From: Rhizobium pisi
Lineage (GTDB): Bacteria; Pseudomonadota; Alphaproteobacteria; Rhizobiales; Rhizobiaceae
NCBI RefSeq assembly: GCF_003938655.1
Contig: NZ_RJJT01000027.1
Span: 1 to 64,000, forward strand
Reading direction: 5' to 3'
Length of the DNA stretch: 64,000 nucleotides
The position numbers and the translations under genes are program-made. Below are positions 36,701 through 46,043 of the stretch, one piece after another. Within the stretch, counting starts at the first letter, position 1. Every line of letters begins with the position of its first letter. The notes beneath the pieces were generated by a model that was not told the origin of the DNA, ran no database searches, and was given only the letters and a program-made list of their open reading frames with translations.

Positions 36701-36897
36701 AATCGGCGATGGACCTGGCCGAGGATTCGATCGACCAGCTGGTTAAATTCGTGGGATTGCTGCAATCCGGTGAAAAAGGCTTCACCTCGCGGCTCATTCC
36801 AGCGCAGCAATTCGATTTCGGCGGCCACTACGACCATCTCGCCCGTGTTTCCGAATGGTCGACGGCCGAGACCGAGGAAGACGGCGGCGATGAGTGA
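33703..36897 (+). CDS. addB: Double-strand break repair protein AddB (alphaproteobacterial type)
   Basis: A 1064-residue subunit of the AddAB helicase-nuclease that processes broken ends for RecA. The N-terminal helicase-like part has no good Walker A (AGSTGSVPAT is the closest), so it probably does not hydrolyse ATP as a motor. The C-terminal RecB-family nuclease domain shows RGTLYHKIIDRF and the catalytic ADIIDYKTGY at residues ~922-931. It starts 4 bases after murU and overlaps addA by 8 bases. Confidence 0.93.
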   Translation: MAERHQPRILTIPAGLPFLKTLATTLCDGRLTPLFRHEPDDPLSLAGVTIYLPTRRAVRVLRSEFVDLLGGRSAILPVIRPLGETDDDSGYFDEALPATIDLAQPLSNTARLLELARLILAWRNKLPEIVRHIHSDSPLVAPASPADAIWLARNLAELIDSIETEDLDWSELSKLDTGDYAAWWQLTAEFLQIASAFWPERLSELGKSSPARHRNAILRAEANRLSTAKPSGPIIIAGSTGSVPATADLIAAVANLAEGIIVLPGLDLSMPERHWQMVAPEPAPGQHANPASRSHPQYGLSSLLKRLKLTRADVALLDTPEADLDRRAEILSRALAPAEATSDWEPWKNDLPADTLSSAFANIALIEAANEREEATAIAIALRLALERPRQDGESRAALITPDRNLSRRVMAELSRFGILADDSAGTPLAVTPQGTLLQLLLEAALRPGDPVAIVSLLKHPLARFGLERDAFASATEALELLALRGGVAEVDISTLEPLLTHQLAEQALDRHTPQWRKALPPDAADAAYDLAHRVTQATEPLASVLMRQRPEDRGRTSSFKLSEWAERTGRALEAVAADPRGNLADLWSDEAGDALAALLSQVIDTDGQMEADGPQWIDIMAALAAGHAVKPRALSHPRLFIFGTLEARLQSVDTLILGGLNEGSWPGQTANNPFMPRMMKTEIGLEPPERRIGQLAHDFEMANGTRHLIYSRALRQGSTPTVASRWLQRLLALGGEAFEAELRGRGSRFLQWAGLIDREEAQTPAQRPSPKPPLTLQPKSYSFSEVGRLRRDPYAIYARRVLRLDPVEAFNRDPGAAERGTLYHKIIDRFIREAHIAGTPDAAEAMERILSELFDMEKLPPHIDAVWRPRFREVARAFLEWEAGRRPGIRRTLTEVRGGVELEAINIRLNGVADRIDVTGPNAADIIDYKTGYNPSPAQARALLDPQLALEAAALSAGAFRDAGSLVPRDLLYVRLRPGRRFRVDTVNNESSARSDKAKSAMDLAEDSIDQLVKFVGLLQSGEKGFTSRLIPAQQFDFGGHYDHLARVSEWSTAETEEDGGDE

Positions 36898-39800
36898 TGT
36901 GACCGACCTTCCTGATGACGACAATCCAGGCACCTGGATCGGCTGGACGACCATCCAGCAGGCAATCGCATCCGATCCGATGCGTTCGGCTTGGGTGTCG
37001 GCCAACGCAGGTTCCGGCAAGACCCATGTCCTGACACAGCGCGTCATTCGCCTTCTGCTTGCCGGGGCGCGGCCTTCGGCCATTCTCTGCCTCACCTATA
37101 CCAAGGCTGCGGCTTCCGAAATGTCGAACCGCGTCTTCGAGCGGCTGGCCGAATGGGTGGTGCTCGACGACGATGACCTTGGCCGGCGGATCACCCAGAT
37201 CGAGGGCACGGCGCCCGACAGAATAAAGCTTGCCGAGGCCCGTCGGCTGTTTGCCAAGGCGCTGGAGACACCCGGTGGACTGAAAATCCAGACGATCCAT
37301 GCCTTTTGCGAGGCGTTGCTGCACCAGTTCCCGCTGGAGGCCAATGTCGCGGGACATTTCTCGGTTCTCGACGATCGCGCCGCAGCGGCGCTACTTTCCG
37401 ATGCGCGCCGCGCCTTGCTGACGGCGACTGCACCGGAGGAAGGCAGCGCGCTTGCCGAGGCGTTTGCCTATGTGCTCAATCTCGGCGACGAATCCGGACT
37501 TGAGAACCTGCTCGGCGACATCGTCGCCAACCGCAATGCCATTCGCCGTTTCACCGCAGCGGCCGAACAGCAGGGCGGTGTGGAGATGGTCCTGCGCAAA
37601 AGGCTCGGCCTTGCCGCCGACGACACGGAAGGAGGGATCGCGGCGCAATATTGGCCATTGCCGGAATTGTCGGGAGGCACGCTGGAGCTTTATCTCTCGC
37701 TTGCCGACCAGAAAGGTGGCGTAAAGGCGCAGGAGGTCGCCTACGGCCTCAGGCTCGCCGGACGCGAGCGCGACGATGCAAGACGCGCCGAGATGCTCGA
37801 AAGAATCTTCCTGACGGCGGCCAAAGGCGAACCGAAGGCAGACTCGCAATTCCTGGTCAAGGCCATGCTCGCCGAGGCGCCGCAGCTGGCGGACGCCATA
37901 GCCGCTGCCCGTGCGCATGTCGCGGCAAGCCGCGACCGGCTGAAACTGATGCGGATGTACGGCGCCACGCATGCCGCGCTCGTGCTCGCCGATCGGCTGA
38001 ACCGCGATTACGAGGAGCTGAAGAAACAGCGCAGCCAGCTCGATTTCGAGGACCTGATCACCCGCACCGCCGACCTCCTGACGAAAAGCGGAGTCGGTCC
38101 CTGGATCCACTACAAGCTCGACCGCGGCATCGACCACATCCTGGTCGATGAGGCGCAGGACACCAGCCCGATCCAGTGGAGCGTCATCCAGTCGCTTGCC
38201 GAGGATTTCTTTTCCGGCGAAAGCGCCCGGCCCGTCGTGCGCACGCTCTTTGCCGTCGGCGACGAGAAGCAGTCGATCTATTCCTTCCAAGGGGCGCGGC
38301 CCGAGCGCTTTTCCGAAGAGAGCGACCGAACCCGCCGGCGCGTTTCCGACAGCGGACAGAGCTTTTCCTCCGTCCGGCTGCCGCTCTCCTTCCGTTCGAC
38401 CGCCGATGTGCTCGAAGCCGTCGACGAAATCTTCAAGACGCCTGACAATGCGCGGGGTCTCAGCGCGCTCAGCGAACCGGTTGTGCATCGTTCGAGCCGG
38501 ATCGGGCATCCTGGCGCCGTCGACCTCTGGGAGATGGTTGCGCCGGAAATCGTGGTGAAGGAAGAGGACTGGACAGCGCCTTTCGACGCCACGCCGGAAA
38601 GCGCGCCGGCCGCAATTCTTGCAAGGCGGATCGCCCATTCGATCGGCGCGCTCGTCGGCCGCGAGACGATCGTCGAAAAAGGCAAAGAGCGGCTCATCGA
38701 AGCCGGCGACATCCTCGTGCTGGTGCGCAAGCGCGACGCCTTCGTCAATGCGCTGACGCGCGCGCTGAAGCGCCGCGGCGACATTCCGGTCGCCGGCGCC
38801 GACAGGCTTGTCCTTACCAGCCACATTGCCGTGCAGGATCTGCTGGCGCTCGGCCGTTTCCTGCTTCTGCCGGAAGACGATCTGTCGCTCGCCGCCGTGC
38901 TGAAGAGCCCGCTTTTTAATCTCTCCGAGGAAGACATTTTTTCGATCGCCGCCCTGCGCGGCGACAATGAGAGCGTCTGGAGCCATCTCAGGAGGTTCGC
39001 CGCCGACGGCACCGAGCGTTTCCGCGCTGCCGTCGAGAGGCTGGAGCTGTTCCTCCGTCAGTCCAGGAGCCTGTCGGTTCATGATTTCTATGCGCGCGTA
39101 CTCGGCAGCCATGGCGGGCGGCGGCAATTCCTGGCGCGTCTCGGCACCGAAGTCAGCGATATTCTCGACGAATTCCTGACCTTCACCCTCGACCACGAAA
39201 GTTCCGGCCTTCCCGGCCTGCAATCCTTCATCTCGACCCTGGAACTCGAAGCGCCGGAGGTGAAGCGCGAGCAGGACAAGGGGCGCAACGAAGTGCGGAT
39301 CATGACGGTGCATGCCTCCAAGGGGCTTGAGGCACCGATCGTCTTCCTCGTCGACGGTGGCTCCAAAGCCTTTACGCATACCCATCTGCCGAAGCTTCGC
39401 CTGATCGAATCCAGATCCGGCGAGCCCCCGATGCCGGTCTGGGTGCCCGTCTCCGATATCGCCAATTCGCTGACGCAGAACGACGCGGCGCGTATCCAGA
39501 CGCTGGCGGAAGAAGAATATCGCCGGCTGCTCTACGTTGCCATGACGCGCGCTGCCGACCGGCTTGTTGTCTGCGGCTATCGCGGCGTGCGGGAGAATAG
39601 CGATACCTGGCATATGATGATCTCGACGGCACTGCATGAAGATCATCCCTATGTGGAGGCAGCGACTTTCTCCGGCCCCGACGGCGAATGGCAGGGCACC
39701 AGATGGCGCGTGCCAAGGGTAGAACGCAGTTTCGAGCGTCTCGACCACAGCCAACAGCGCGAAAGCGAAGAGGCCTTGCCGGACGGGCTGTTGCGGCCGT

Positions 39801-40444
39801 TGCCGCCGCAGGCTGAGTTGCCCCGGCCGCTCAGCCCATCCGGAGCCGGAACGATCGTAGACGAGGACGAAGGCGGCCTGCTCGTCACTTCGCCGCTGTT
39901 TGGCGAGAAGGAGCGCAGCGATCGTTCGCTGGAGAAAGGCAGGCTGATCCACCGCATGCTGCAGGCGCTTCCTGATATCCCGCTGGACGAACGGCCCGAT
40001 GCCGCGAGCCGTTATGCCGAGCGGGCGGCCCGGTTCTGGCCCGAGGCCGAGCGGCTGAGGCTCGTCGATTCGGTTCTGAAACTATTGGACGAGGCGGATT
40101 TGCAGCCGGTCCTCGGAGAGCAGGCGCGGCCCGAGGTCTCGATCATGGGCACATTGACCCTCGACGACAGGCGCTACGCCGTTTCCGGCCGCATCGACCG
40201 GCTTGCCGTGCTATCCGATCGTGTCGTCATACTCGATTACAAGACCAACCGGGTGCCGCCGGCGACCGAAGAGGCGATCCCGTTTGCCCATAAGGCGCAG
40301 CTCGCGATCTATCGCGAGATCCTGGCGCCGCTCTATCCCGGCAAGCACATCGACTGCATGCTCGTCTATACCGAGAACGCCTCGCTCTACACGTTGAGCG
40401 AAAAGGCCCTCGGTTTGGCGCTTGCAGGACTCAAGACAAAGTGA
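36890..40444 (+). CDS. addA: Double-strand break repair helicase/nuclease AddA
   Basis: A 1184-residue UvrD-family helicase: Walker A ANAGSGKTHVLTQRV (residues ~38-52), Walker B DHILVDEAQDT, motif III GDEKQSIYSFQGA, motif V VHASKGLEAPIVFL and motif VI LLYVAMTRAADRL. The C-terminal nuclease motif VSGRIDRL...ILDYKTN is at ~1100-1122. ATG 36890 lies inside the end of addB; the frame is open 495 bases further upstream but only within addB. AddAB replaces RecBCD in this group. Confidence 0.95.
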   Translation: MSDVTDLPDDDNPGTWIGWTTIQQAIASDPMRSAWVSANAGSGKTHVLTQRVIRLLLAGARPSAILCLTYTKAAASEMSNRVFERLAEWVVLDDDDLGRRITQIEGTAPDRIKLAEARRLFAKALETPGGLKIQTIHAFCEALLHQFPLEANVAGHFSVLDDRAAAALLSDARRALLTATAPEEGSALAEAFAYVLNLGDESGLENLLGDIVANRNAIRRFTAAAEQQGGVEMVLRKRLGLAADDTEGGIAAQYWPLPELSGGTLELYLSLADQKGGVKAQEVAYGLRLAGRERDDARRAEMLERIFLTAAKGEPKADSQFLVKAMLAEAPQLADAIAAARAHVAASRDRLKLMRMYGATHAALVLADRLNRDYEELKKQRSQLDFEDLITRTADLLTKSGVGPWIHYKLDRGIDHILVDEAQDTSPIQWSVIQSLAEDFFSGESARPVVRTLFAVGDEKQSIYSFQGARPERFSEESDRTRRRVSDSGQSFSSVRLPLSFRSTADVLEAVDEIFKTPDNARGLSALSEPVVHRSSRIGHPGAVDLWEMVAPEIVVKEEDWTAPFDATPESAPAAILARRIAHSIGALVGRETIVEKGKERLIEAGDILVLVRKRDAFVNALTRALKRRGDIPVAGADRLVLTSHIAVQDLLALGRFLLLPEDDLSLAAVLKSPLFNLSEEDIFSIAALRGDNESVWSHLRRFAADGTERFRAAVERLELFLRQSRSLSVHDFYARVLGSHGGRRQFLARLGTEVSDILDEFLTFTLDHESSGLPGLQSFISTLELEAPEVKREQDKGRNEVRIMTVHASKGLEAPIVFLVDGGSKAFTHTHLPKLRLIESRSGEPPMPVWVPVSDIANSLTQNDAARIQTLAEEEYRRLLYVAMTRAADRLVVCGYRGVRENSDTWHMMISTALHEDHPYVEAATFSGPDGEWQGTRWRVPRVERSFERLDHSQQRESEEALPDGLLRPLPPQAELPRPLSPSGAGTIVDEDEGGLLVTSPLFGEKERSDRSLEKGRLIHRMLQALPDIPLDERPDAASRYAERAARFWPEAERLRLVDSVLKLLDEADLQPVLGEQARPEVSIMGTLTLDDRRYAVSGRIDRLAVLSDRVVILDYKTNRVPPATEEAIPFAHKAQLAIYREILAPLYPGKHIDCMLVYTENASLYTLSEKALGLALAGLKTK

Positions 40445-40515
40445 AATACCGGACATTGAAAATTCGGTACCGCACCATCACATGTGGTTCAACACCCGAG
40501 GTAAAGGAGCAGCCC

Positions 40516-40836
40516 ATGGCTACCGTGAAAGTCGATATCAATAATTTCCAGTCGGAAGTTCTGGAATCCGCAGAACCCGTCGTCGTCGATTTCTGGGCTG
40601 AATGGTGCGGCCCGTGCAAGATGATTGCGCCGAGCCTCGAAGAAATCGCCGTCGAGATGGAAGGCAAGGTCAAGGTCGCCAAGCTCAATATCGATGAGAA
40701 TCCGGAACTCGCCGCCCAGTTCGGCGTGCGCTCCATTCCGACCCTTGCGATCTTCAAGGGCGGCGAAGTCGCCGATATCTCCGTCGGCGCCAAGCCCAAG
40801 ACGGCTCTTTCGAACTGGATTTCGAACGCTGCCTGA
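40516..40836 (+). CDS. trxA: Thioredoxin
   Basis: A 106-residue thioredoxin with active site WCGPC and the cis-proline segment RSIPTLA. ATG 40516 (MATVKVDINN) has AAAGGAG just upstream; an in-frame start at 40441 overlapping addA lacks support. It follows addA by 71 bases and ends at a bidirectional terminator. Confidence 0.97.
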   Translation: MATVKVDINNFQSEVLESAEPVVVDFWAEWCGPCKMIAPSLEEIAVEMEGKVKVAKLNIDENPELAAQFGVRSIPTLAIFKGGEVADISVGAKPKTALSNWISNAA

Positions 40837-40866
40837 TCGATATCGCCTATTGATATCACATTGACG

Positions 40867-40895
40867 AAAAAGCCCGGCTTCGACCGGGCTTTTTT
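40867..40895. terminator. Bidirectional terminator between trxA and folC
   Basis: AAAAAGCCCGG pairs perfectly with CCGGGCTTTTT around a six-base loop, flanked by A- and T-runs. It serves trxA on the plus strand and folC on the minus strand. Confidence 0.92.
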
Positions 40896-40908
40896 CATTT
40901 CGTCCGCT

Positions 40909-42261
40909 TCATTTCGGCGGAGTGCCGTTGTCGGCAAGCACGTCGCCGACGAGATAGAGAGAACCGCCAATCAGGATGCGCGGAGGCATTGCCTCTGGAT
41001 CAACGACGGATTTTATCGTCTCCAGCGCATCGCCGACCGTCGACATCGGTTCTGCGACCAAACCGGCATCGTAGGCTGCATTCGACAATATCACCGGGTC
41101 GATCATCGCATCGCTGCCGCGGATCGGCACGCAGAAAACCTTCTCGACCAAGCCCGCGAAAGCCTTGAAATAGCCGATCGGGTCCTTGGTGTTGATCATG
41201 CCGATAATCAGGAAAAGCGGCCGCGGCTGGCGCTCCTCGAAATTGGCCATGGCTTCGGCGATCACTTCGCCGGCTCCGGGATTATGTCCGCCATCGATCC
41301 AGATCTCGGCACCGGCGGGCGCATGCGGCAGCAACCGGCCTTCGTTCAGGCGCTGCAGCCGGCCCGGCCATTCCACGGAATTCATCGCCTTTTCCATCAT
41401 CGTCTCGGTAACGGTGAAGCCCGCAGCCTTGACGGCGCGGATGGCGGCAGCAGCATTGGCATATTGATGGCGGCCGGGAAGGCGCGGCAGCGGCAGGTCG
41501 GCAAGGCCGAACTCGTCTTGGTAGACGAGCCGGCCATATTCCTCATGCGCCATGAAATCCTGCCCGAAGACGGCACTCGGGCAGTGCAGCCGCTCGGCCG
41601 TCGACATCAGGACATCGAGCGCTGCATCATATTCCTGATGGCCGATGACGACAGGCAATCCCGCCTTCATGATGCCGGCCTTTTCCGCAGCGATGAGCTC
41701 GATCCGGTCGCCGAGATAGGGCTGGTGATCCAGTGAGATCGGCATGATGACCGAGACGGCCGGATCGGAAACGACGTTCGTGGCGTCGAACCGGCCGCCG
41801 AGGCCGACTTCGATGATCGCGGCATCGGCCGGATATTCGGAAAACAGGATGAAGGTGACCGCCGTCAGAATTTCGAAGACGGTGATATGCTGCCCGGCAT
41901 TGGCATCTGCCACGCGTCGCACGGCCTCTGCAAAGACGGCGTCATCCACAAGCTGTCCGCGCCCGCCTTTGACGCCGATGCGGTAACGTTCGTGCCAATT
42001 GACGAGATGCGGCGAGGTGTGGACATGGGCGCTGTAGCCGCCTGCCTCGAGCAGGGCGCGGCAAAAGGCCGTGACCGAACCCTTGCCGTTGGTCCCGGCG
42101 ACGTGGATCACCGGTGGCAGTTTCCGATGCGGATTGCCGAGCCGATCGAGAAGACGGGTAATGCGATCGAGCGACAGATCGAACCCCTTGGGATGCAATC
42201 CCATGAGCTTGTCGATCTCTTGCGCTGCCTCACTCACCGCGGTTTGGCCTCTGGGTATCAT
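40909..42261 (-). CDS. folC: Bifunctional folylpolyglutamate/dihydrofolate synthase
   Basis: A 450-residue Mur-ligase-type enzyme adding glutamate to dihydropteroate and folates. The P-loop is AGTNGKGSVTAF; VGLGGRFDATNV and the later GGHNPG complete the family motifs. It is the last gene of the leftward trpF-trpB-trpA-accD-folC cluster, 27 bases after accD, an order common in rhizobia. Confidence 0.95.
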   Translation of the reverse strand: MIPRGQTAVSEAAQEIDKLMGLHPKGFDLSLDRITRLLDRLGNPHRKLPPVIHVAGTNGKGSVTAFCRALLEAGGYSAHVHTSPHLVNWHERYRIGVKGGRGQLVDDAVFAEAVRRVADANAGQHITVFEILTAVTFILFSEYPADAAIIEVGLGGRFDATNVVSDPAVSVIMPISLDHQPYLGDRIELIAAEKAGIMKAGLPVVIGHQEYDAALDVLMSTAERLHCPSAVFGQDFMAHEEYGRLVYQDEFGLADLPLPRLPGRHQYANAAAAIRAVKAAGFTVTETMMEKAMNSVEWPGRLQRLNEGRLLPHAPAGAEIWIDGGHNPGAGEVIAEAMANFEERQPRPLFLIIGMINTKDPIGYFKAFAGLVEKVFCVPIRGSDAMIDPVILSNAAYDAGLVAEPMSTVGDALETIKSVVDPEAMPPRILIGGSLYLVGDVLADNGTPPK

Positions 42262-42288
42262 TTCGGCACCCCGCCTGCTTGTCGGTTA

Positions 42289-43194
42289 TCAGGCGCTCGC
42301 CGCCAGGGCGATTGCGCCGCTATTCATGTCGTTTGCGGCAGAAACGGGCTTCTTCGTCAGGATCTTCAGAAGGCGCGCCAGCGTATCCGGAATGTCGTGA
42401 CGCTTGATGACCATGTCGACCATACCATGTTCCAGCAGGTATTCGGAGGTCTGGAAGCCTTCCGGCAGCTTTTCACGCAGCGTCTGCTCGATCACGCGCT
42501 TGCCGGCAAAGCCGATTTCGGCGCCTGGCTCGGCCAGATGAATATCGCCGAGCATGGCGTAGGAGGCCGTAACGCCGCCCGTCGTCGGGTTGGTCAGCAC
42601 CACGATGTAGGGCTGGCCAGACTCCTTGAGCAGGTCCACGGCAACCGTCGTGCGCGGCAGCTGCATCAGCGAGAGAATGCCTTCCTGCATGCGCGCGCCG
42701 CCGGAAGCGGGGAACATCACCAGCGGGCACTTTTCGGACGTCGCGCGTTCGAAAGCCTTGACGATCGCCTCGCCGGCGGCAATGCCGAGCGAACCGCCAA
42801 TGAAGTTGAATTCGTGCACGACGGCAACGAGTTTCAACCCTTTCACCTTTCCGAGGCCGGCAAGGATCGTATCCTCCTGTTCGGTCTTCAGGCGGCTGTC
42901 GCGGAGGCGATCGATATATTTCTTCGAATCGCGGAACTTCAGCGGGTCCTGGGCGACCTTCGGCTGCGGCAGTGATTCATACTCACCATTATCGAAAAGA
43001 TCGGCAAGGCGGGCCTTTGCCGGCATCTTCATGTGATAACCGGACGCAGGAATGACCCATTTGTTGGATTCCAGGTCTTTGTGGAAAACCATTTCGCCCG
43101 TTTCCGGGCACTTGATCCAGAGGTTCTCCGGCACTTCGCGACGGCCCAGCATGGAATTGATCCGCGGGCGAACGTAGTTAGTGATCCAGTTCAA
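42289..43194 (-). CDS. accD: Acetyl-CoA carboxylase carboxyltransferase subunit beta
   Basis: A 301-residue subunit that, with AccA, moves carboxyl from biotin to acetyl-CoA in fatty-acid synthesis. The crotonase-like core is clear (VVHEFNFIGGSLGIAAGEA, MFPASGGARMQEG, NPTTGGVTAS). The start is TTG 43194, with AGGAG eight bases before it. The N-terminal zinc ribbon is degenerate: only Cys29 (IKCPETGEM) remains of the four cysteines in the E. coli protein, the last pair being replaced by IPASGYHM. Confidence 0.96.
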   Translation of the reverse strand: MNWITNYVRPRINSMLGRREVPENLWIKCPETGEMVFHKDLESNKWVIPASGYHMKMPAKARLADLFDNGEYESLPQPKVAQDPLKFRDSKKYIDRLRDSRLKTEQEDTILAGLGKVKGLKLVAVVHEFNFIGGSLGIAAGEAIVKAFERATSEKCPLVMFPASGGARMQEGILSLMQLPRTTVAVDLLKESGQPYIVVLTNPTTGGVTASYAMLGDIHLAEPGAEIGFAGKRVIEQTLREKLPEGFQTSEYLLEHGMVDMVIKRHDIPDTLARLLKILTKKPVSAANDMNSGAIALAASA

Positions 43195-43233
43195 CTCGAA
43201 TTCTCCTGGTTGAATAGTGCCAATGTGGCCAAA

Positions 43234-44073
43234 CTATTCGGCAGCAACAAGGCGCGCCGAACGTGTTCCCGAGGAAAGGCCGCGCACCAGCGTTGCGACT
43301 GCCTGAACCGTGTCCGCCGTTGCCTTTCCGTCCTTCGTCAAGCTGGTCGCGACCTGATTGACGATGGCGGTGCCGACAACGACGCCGTCGGCCGAACCGC
43401 CGATGACCTTTGCATGCTCGGCCGTCTTGACGCCGAAGCCGACGCAAACGGGCAGCTCCGTGTGCTGCTTGATGCGTTGAACCGCGCCAGAAACCAGCGA
43501 CGGATCCGGCAGCGCCGAACCGGTGATGCCGTTCATCGAGACGTAGTAGACAAAGCCGGAGGTGTTTTTCAACACGGCCGGCAGGCGCTTCTCATCGGTG
43601 GTCGGCGTCGCCAGGCGGATGAAATTGATGCCTTTGCGGATCGCCGGAATGCAGAGCTCGTCATCCATCTCCGGCGGCAAGTCAACGACGATCAGGCCGT
43701 CGATGCCGGCGGCGATCGCATCGTCGAGGAATTTTTCGACGCCGTAGATGTAGATCGGATTGTAATAGCCCATCATCACGATCGGCGTCGCATCGTCGGT
43801 CTTGCGGAAATCGGCGGCTAGCTGCAGCGTCTTCTTCAGCGTCTGGCCGCCCTTCAGCGCGCGCTGGCCAGCCAACTGGATCGCCGGGCCGTCAGCCATC
43901 GGATCGGAAAAAGGCATGCCAAGCTCGATGACATCGGACCCCGCCTCCGGCAGCGCCTTCATGATGCCGAGCGAGGTATCGTAGTCGGGATCGCCGCCCA
44001 TGAAATAGGTCACAAGCGCCGGACGGCCCTCGGCTTTCAGCTCGGCAAAGCGTTTGTCCATGCGTGCGGTCAT
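43234..44073 (-). CDS. trpA: Tryptophan synthase alpha subunit
   Basis: A 279-residue barrel that cleaves indole-3-glycerol phosphate. The catalytic Glu is in IELGMPFSDP, the Asp in the nearby PMADGPAIQ/DLPP region, and VGFGVKT binds phosphate. It follows trpB by three bases and precedes accD by 39. Confidence 0.97.
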   Translation of the reverse strand: MTARMDKRFAELKAEGRPALVTYFMGGDPDYDTSLGIMKALPEAGSDVIELGMPFSDPMADGPAIQLAGQRALKGGQTLKKTLQLAADFRKTDDATPIVMMGYYNPIYIYGVEKFLDDAIAAGIDGLIVVDLPPEMDDELCIPAIRKGINFIRLATPTTDEKRLPAVLKNTSGFVYYVSMNGITGSALPDPSLVSGAVQRIKQHTELPVCVGFGVKTAEHAKVIGGSADGVVVGTAIVNQVATSLTKDGKATADTVQAVATLVRGLSSGTRSARLVAAE

Positions 44074-44076
44074 GTC

Positions 44077-45297
44077 TTACAGTCCCATTCCCAAAATCTT
44101 GCCTACGGTGAAGATATCCTTGTCGCCGCGGCCGGAGAGGTTCATCAGGATAATCTCATCCTTGCCCATCTTCGGCGCGCGCTTGATGACCTCGGCGATC
44201 GCATGTGCGGCCTCGAGCGCCGGGATGATGCCTTCGAGGCGGGTCAGAGTCTGGAAGGCCTCGAGCGCTTCGTGATCCATGATCGGCACGTAGTCGACAC
44301 GGCCGATATCGCTCAGCCAGGAATGTTCAGGGCCGATGCCGGGATAATCGAGACCGGCCGAAATCGAATGGCCTTCCTTGATCTGGCCATCGCCATCCTG
44401 AAGCAGGTACGTGCGGTTGCCGTGCAGCACGCCGGGTGTTCCTGCGGTGATCGAGGCGCAATGTTCGTCGCCCTGCAGGCCCTTGCCGCCGGCTTCAACG
44501 CCGACGATTTTGACACTGGGATCGTCGAGGAAGGGATGGAAGATGCCGATCGCGTTCGAACCGCCGCCGACGGCAGCGACGACGAGGTCGGGAAGACGGC
44601 CTTCGGCTGCGAGCATCTGCTGTTTCGCTTCGGTGCCGATCACAGACTGGAAGTCGCGGACCATCTCGGGATAAGGGTGCGGGCCGGCCGCCGTGCCGAT
44701 CAGGTAATAGGTATCCTCGACATTGGTGACCCAGTCGCGGAGCGCCTCGTTCATGGCGTCCTTCAGCGTGCCGCTGCCCGCCGTCACCGGTTTGACTTCG
44801 GCGCCGAGCAGCTTCATGCGGAAAACATTCGGCGCCTGCCGCTCAACGTCGGTGGCGCCCATATAGACGACGCAGGGAAGGCCGAAGCGGGCGGCAACGG
44901 TCGCGGAGGCGACACCATGCTGGCCGGCGCCGGTTTCGGCGATGATCCGGGTCTTGCCCATGCGCTTGGCAAGCAGAATCTGGCCGATGCAGTTGTTGAT
45001 CTTGTGCGAGCCGGTGTGGTTGAGCTCTTCGCGCTTGAAATAGATCTTCGCGCCGCCGAGTTCGGCTGTCAGGCGCTCGGCAAAATAGAGCGGGCTCGGG
45101 CGGCCGATATAATGGGCGCCGAGATACTTCAATTCCGCCTGGAATGCCGGATCGTTCTTCGCCTTGCTCCACTCGTCCTGCAGGTCGAGGATCAGCGGCA
45201 TCAACGTTTCGGCAACGAAACGACCGCCATAGATGCCAAAACGGCCATCTTCATCGGGGCCGGAACGGAAAGAATTCGGTTTAGGCGTTTCGTTCAC
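44077..45297 (-). CDS. trpB: Tryptophan synthase beta subunit
   Basis: A 406-residue PLP enzyme joining indole with serine. The PLP lysine is in HTGSHKINN; the phosphate loop is VGGGSNAIG. GTG 45297 (MNETPKPNSF) has GGGAG six bases upstream, better placed than TTG 45303. It begins two bases after the trpF stop. Confidence 0.97.
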   Translation of the reverse strand: MNETPKPNSFRSGPDEDGRFGIYGGRFVAETLMPLILDLQDEWSKAKNDPAFQAELKYLGAHYIGRPSPLYFAERLTAELGGAKIYFKREELNHTGSHKINNCIGQILLAKRMGKTRIIAETGAGQHGVASATVAARFGLPCVVYMGATDVERQAPNVFRMKLLGAEVKPVTAGSGTLKDAMNEALRDWVTNVEDTYYLIGTAAGPHPYPEMVRDFQSVIGTEAKQQMLAAEGRLPDLVVAAVGGGSNAIGIFHPFLDDPSVKIVGVEAGGKGLQGDEHCASITAGTPGVLHGNRTYLLQDGDGQIKEGHSISAGLDYPGIGPEHSWLSDIGRVDYVPIMDHEALEAFQTLTRLEGIIPALEAAHAIAEVIKRAPKMGKDEIILMNLSGRGDKDIFTVGKILGMGL

Positions 45298-45299
45298 TC

Positions 45300-45968
45300 T
45301 CAACTCCCTGAGGCCATGACAGGCGCATCCGCCTTTTCGACCGCATCGAAAAATTCATCGATCATCGCGACGCTCTTCACGCCGGGCGCGCTTTCGACGC
45401 CCGAGGAGACGTCAATACCAGGCGCTTTGGTGATCAAGAGCGCATCCGCGACATTGTCCTTGTTCAGCCCGCCGGAAAGCATGTAGTCGATGCTGCCGTC
45501 GAGCCAGCCGAGAAGGCTCCAATCGAAGGAAATACCATTGCCGCCGGGTAGTTCCGAACCCTTCGGCGGCTTCGCATCGAAGAGGAAACGGTCGGCGATG
45601 CCAATATAGGCCTCGACCCGCTTCAGATCGTCGGCGGTTCGAACCGAGAACACTTTCATGACGGGCAGACCATAGAGCGCCTTGATCGTCAGCACATGTT
45701 CGGGGCTCTCGTTGCCGTGGAGCTGCAGCATGTCCGGCTTCAACAGCGAGACGATCTCGTCCAGGTCGTCATTGGTGGGATCGACGACGACGGCGACGAT
45801 CTTCGCTTTGCCACGGGCAGGCTCGGCAAGTTTTGCCGCCACATCGGGTTCGATGTAGCGCGGGCTCTTTTCGAAGAAGATAAAACCGATATGGGTCGCG
45901 CCGCGTTTCAGCGCGCGATCAACGGCTTCAGGCGTCTTCAAGCCACAGATCTTGATATCCGGTTTCAT
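45300..45968 (-). CDS. trpF: Phosphoribosylanthranilate isomerase
   Basis: A 222-residue barrel for the third committed step of tryptophan synthesis. The catalytic Cys is in IKICGLKTPE, and the Asp in IDVSSGVE; the FLFDAKPPKG and LSGGLN loops are typical. ATG 45968 (MKPDIKICG) matches the family. The upstream frame start at 45995 adds nine unlikely residues. First gene of the cluster; I see no attenuator in the short upstream gap. Confidence 0.95.
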   Translation of the reverse strand: MKPDIKICGLKTPEAVDRALKRGATHIGFIFFEKSPRYIEPDVAAKLAEPARGKAKIVAVVVDPTNDDLDEIVSLLKPDMLQLHGNESPEHVLTIKALYGLPVMKVFSVRTADDLKRVEAYIGIADRFLFDAKPPKGSELPGGNGISFDWSLLGWLDGSIDYMLSGGLNKDNVADALLITKAPGIDVSSGVESAPGVKSVAMIDEFFDAVEKADAPVMASGS

Positions 45969-46043
45969 GGCAGCGAAGTGACACGAAACGCACAAAGAGT
46001 CGAGCCAATTTGCGTGGGAAGCTGCATTTAACGCAAGGCTTGG

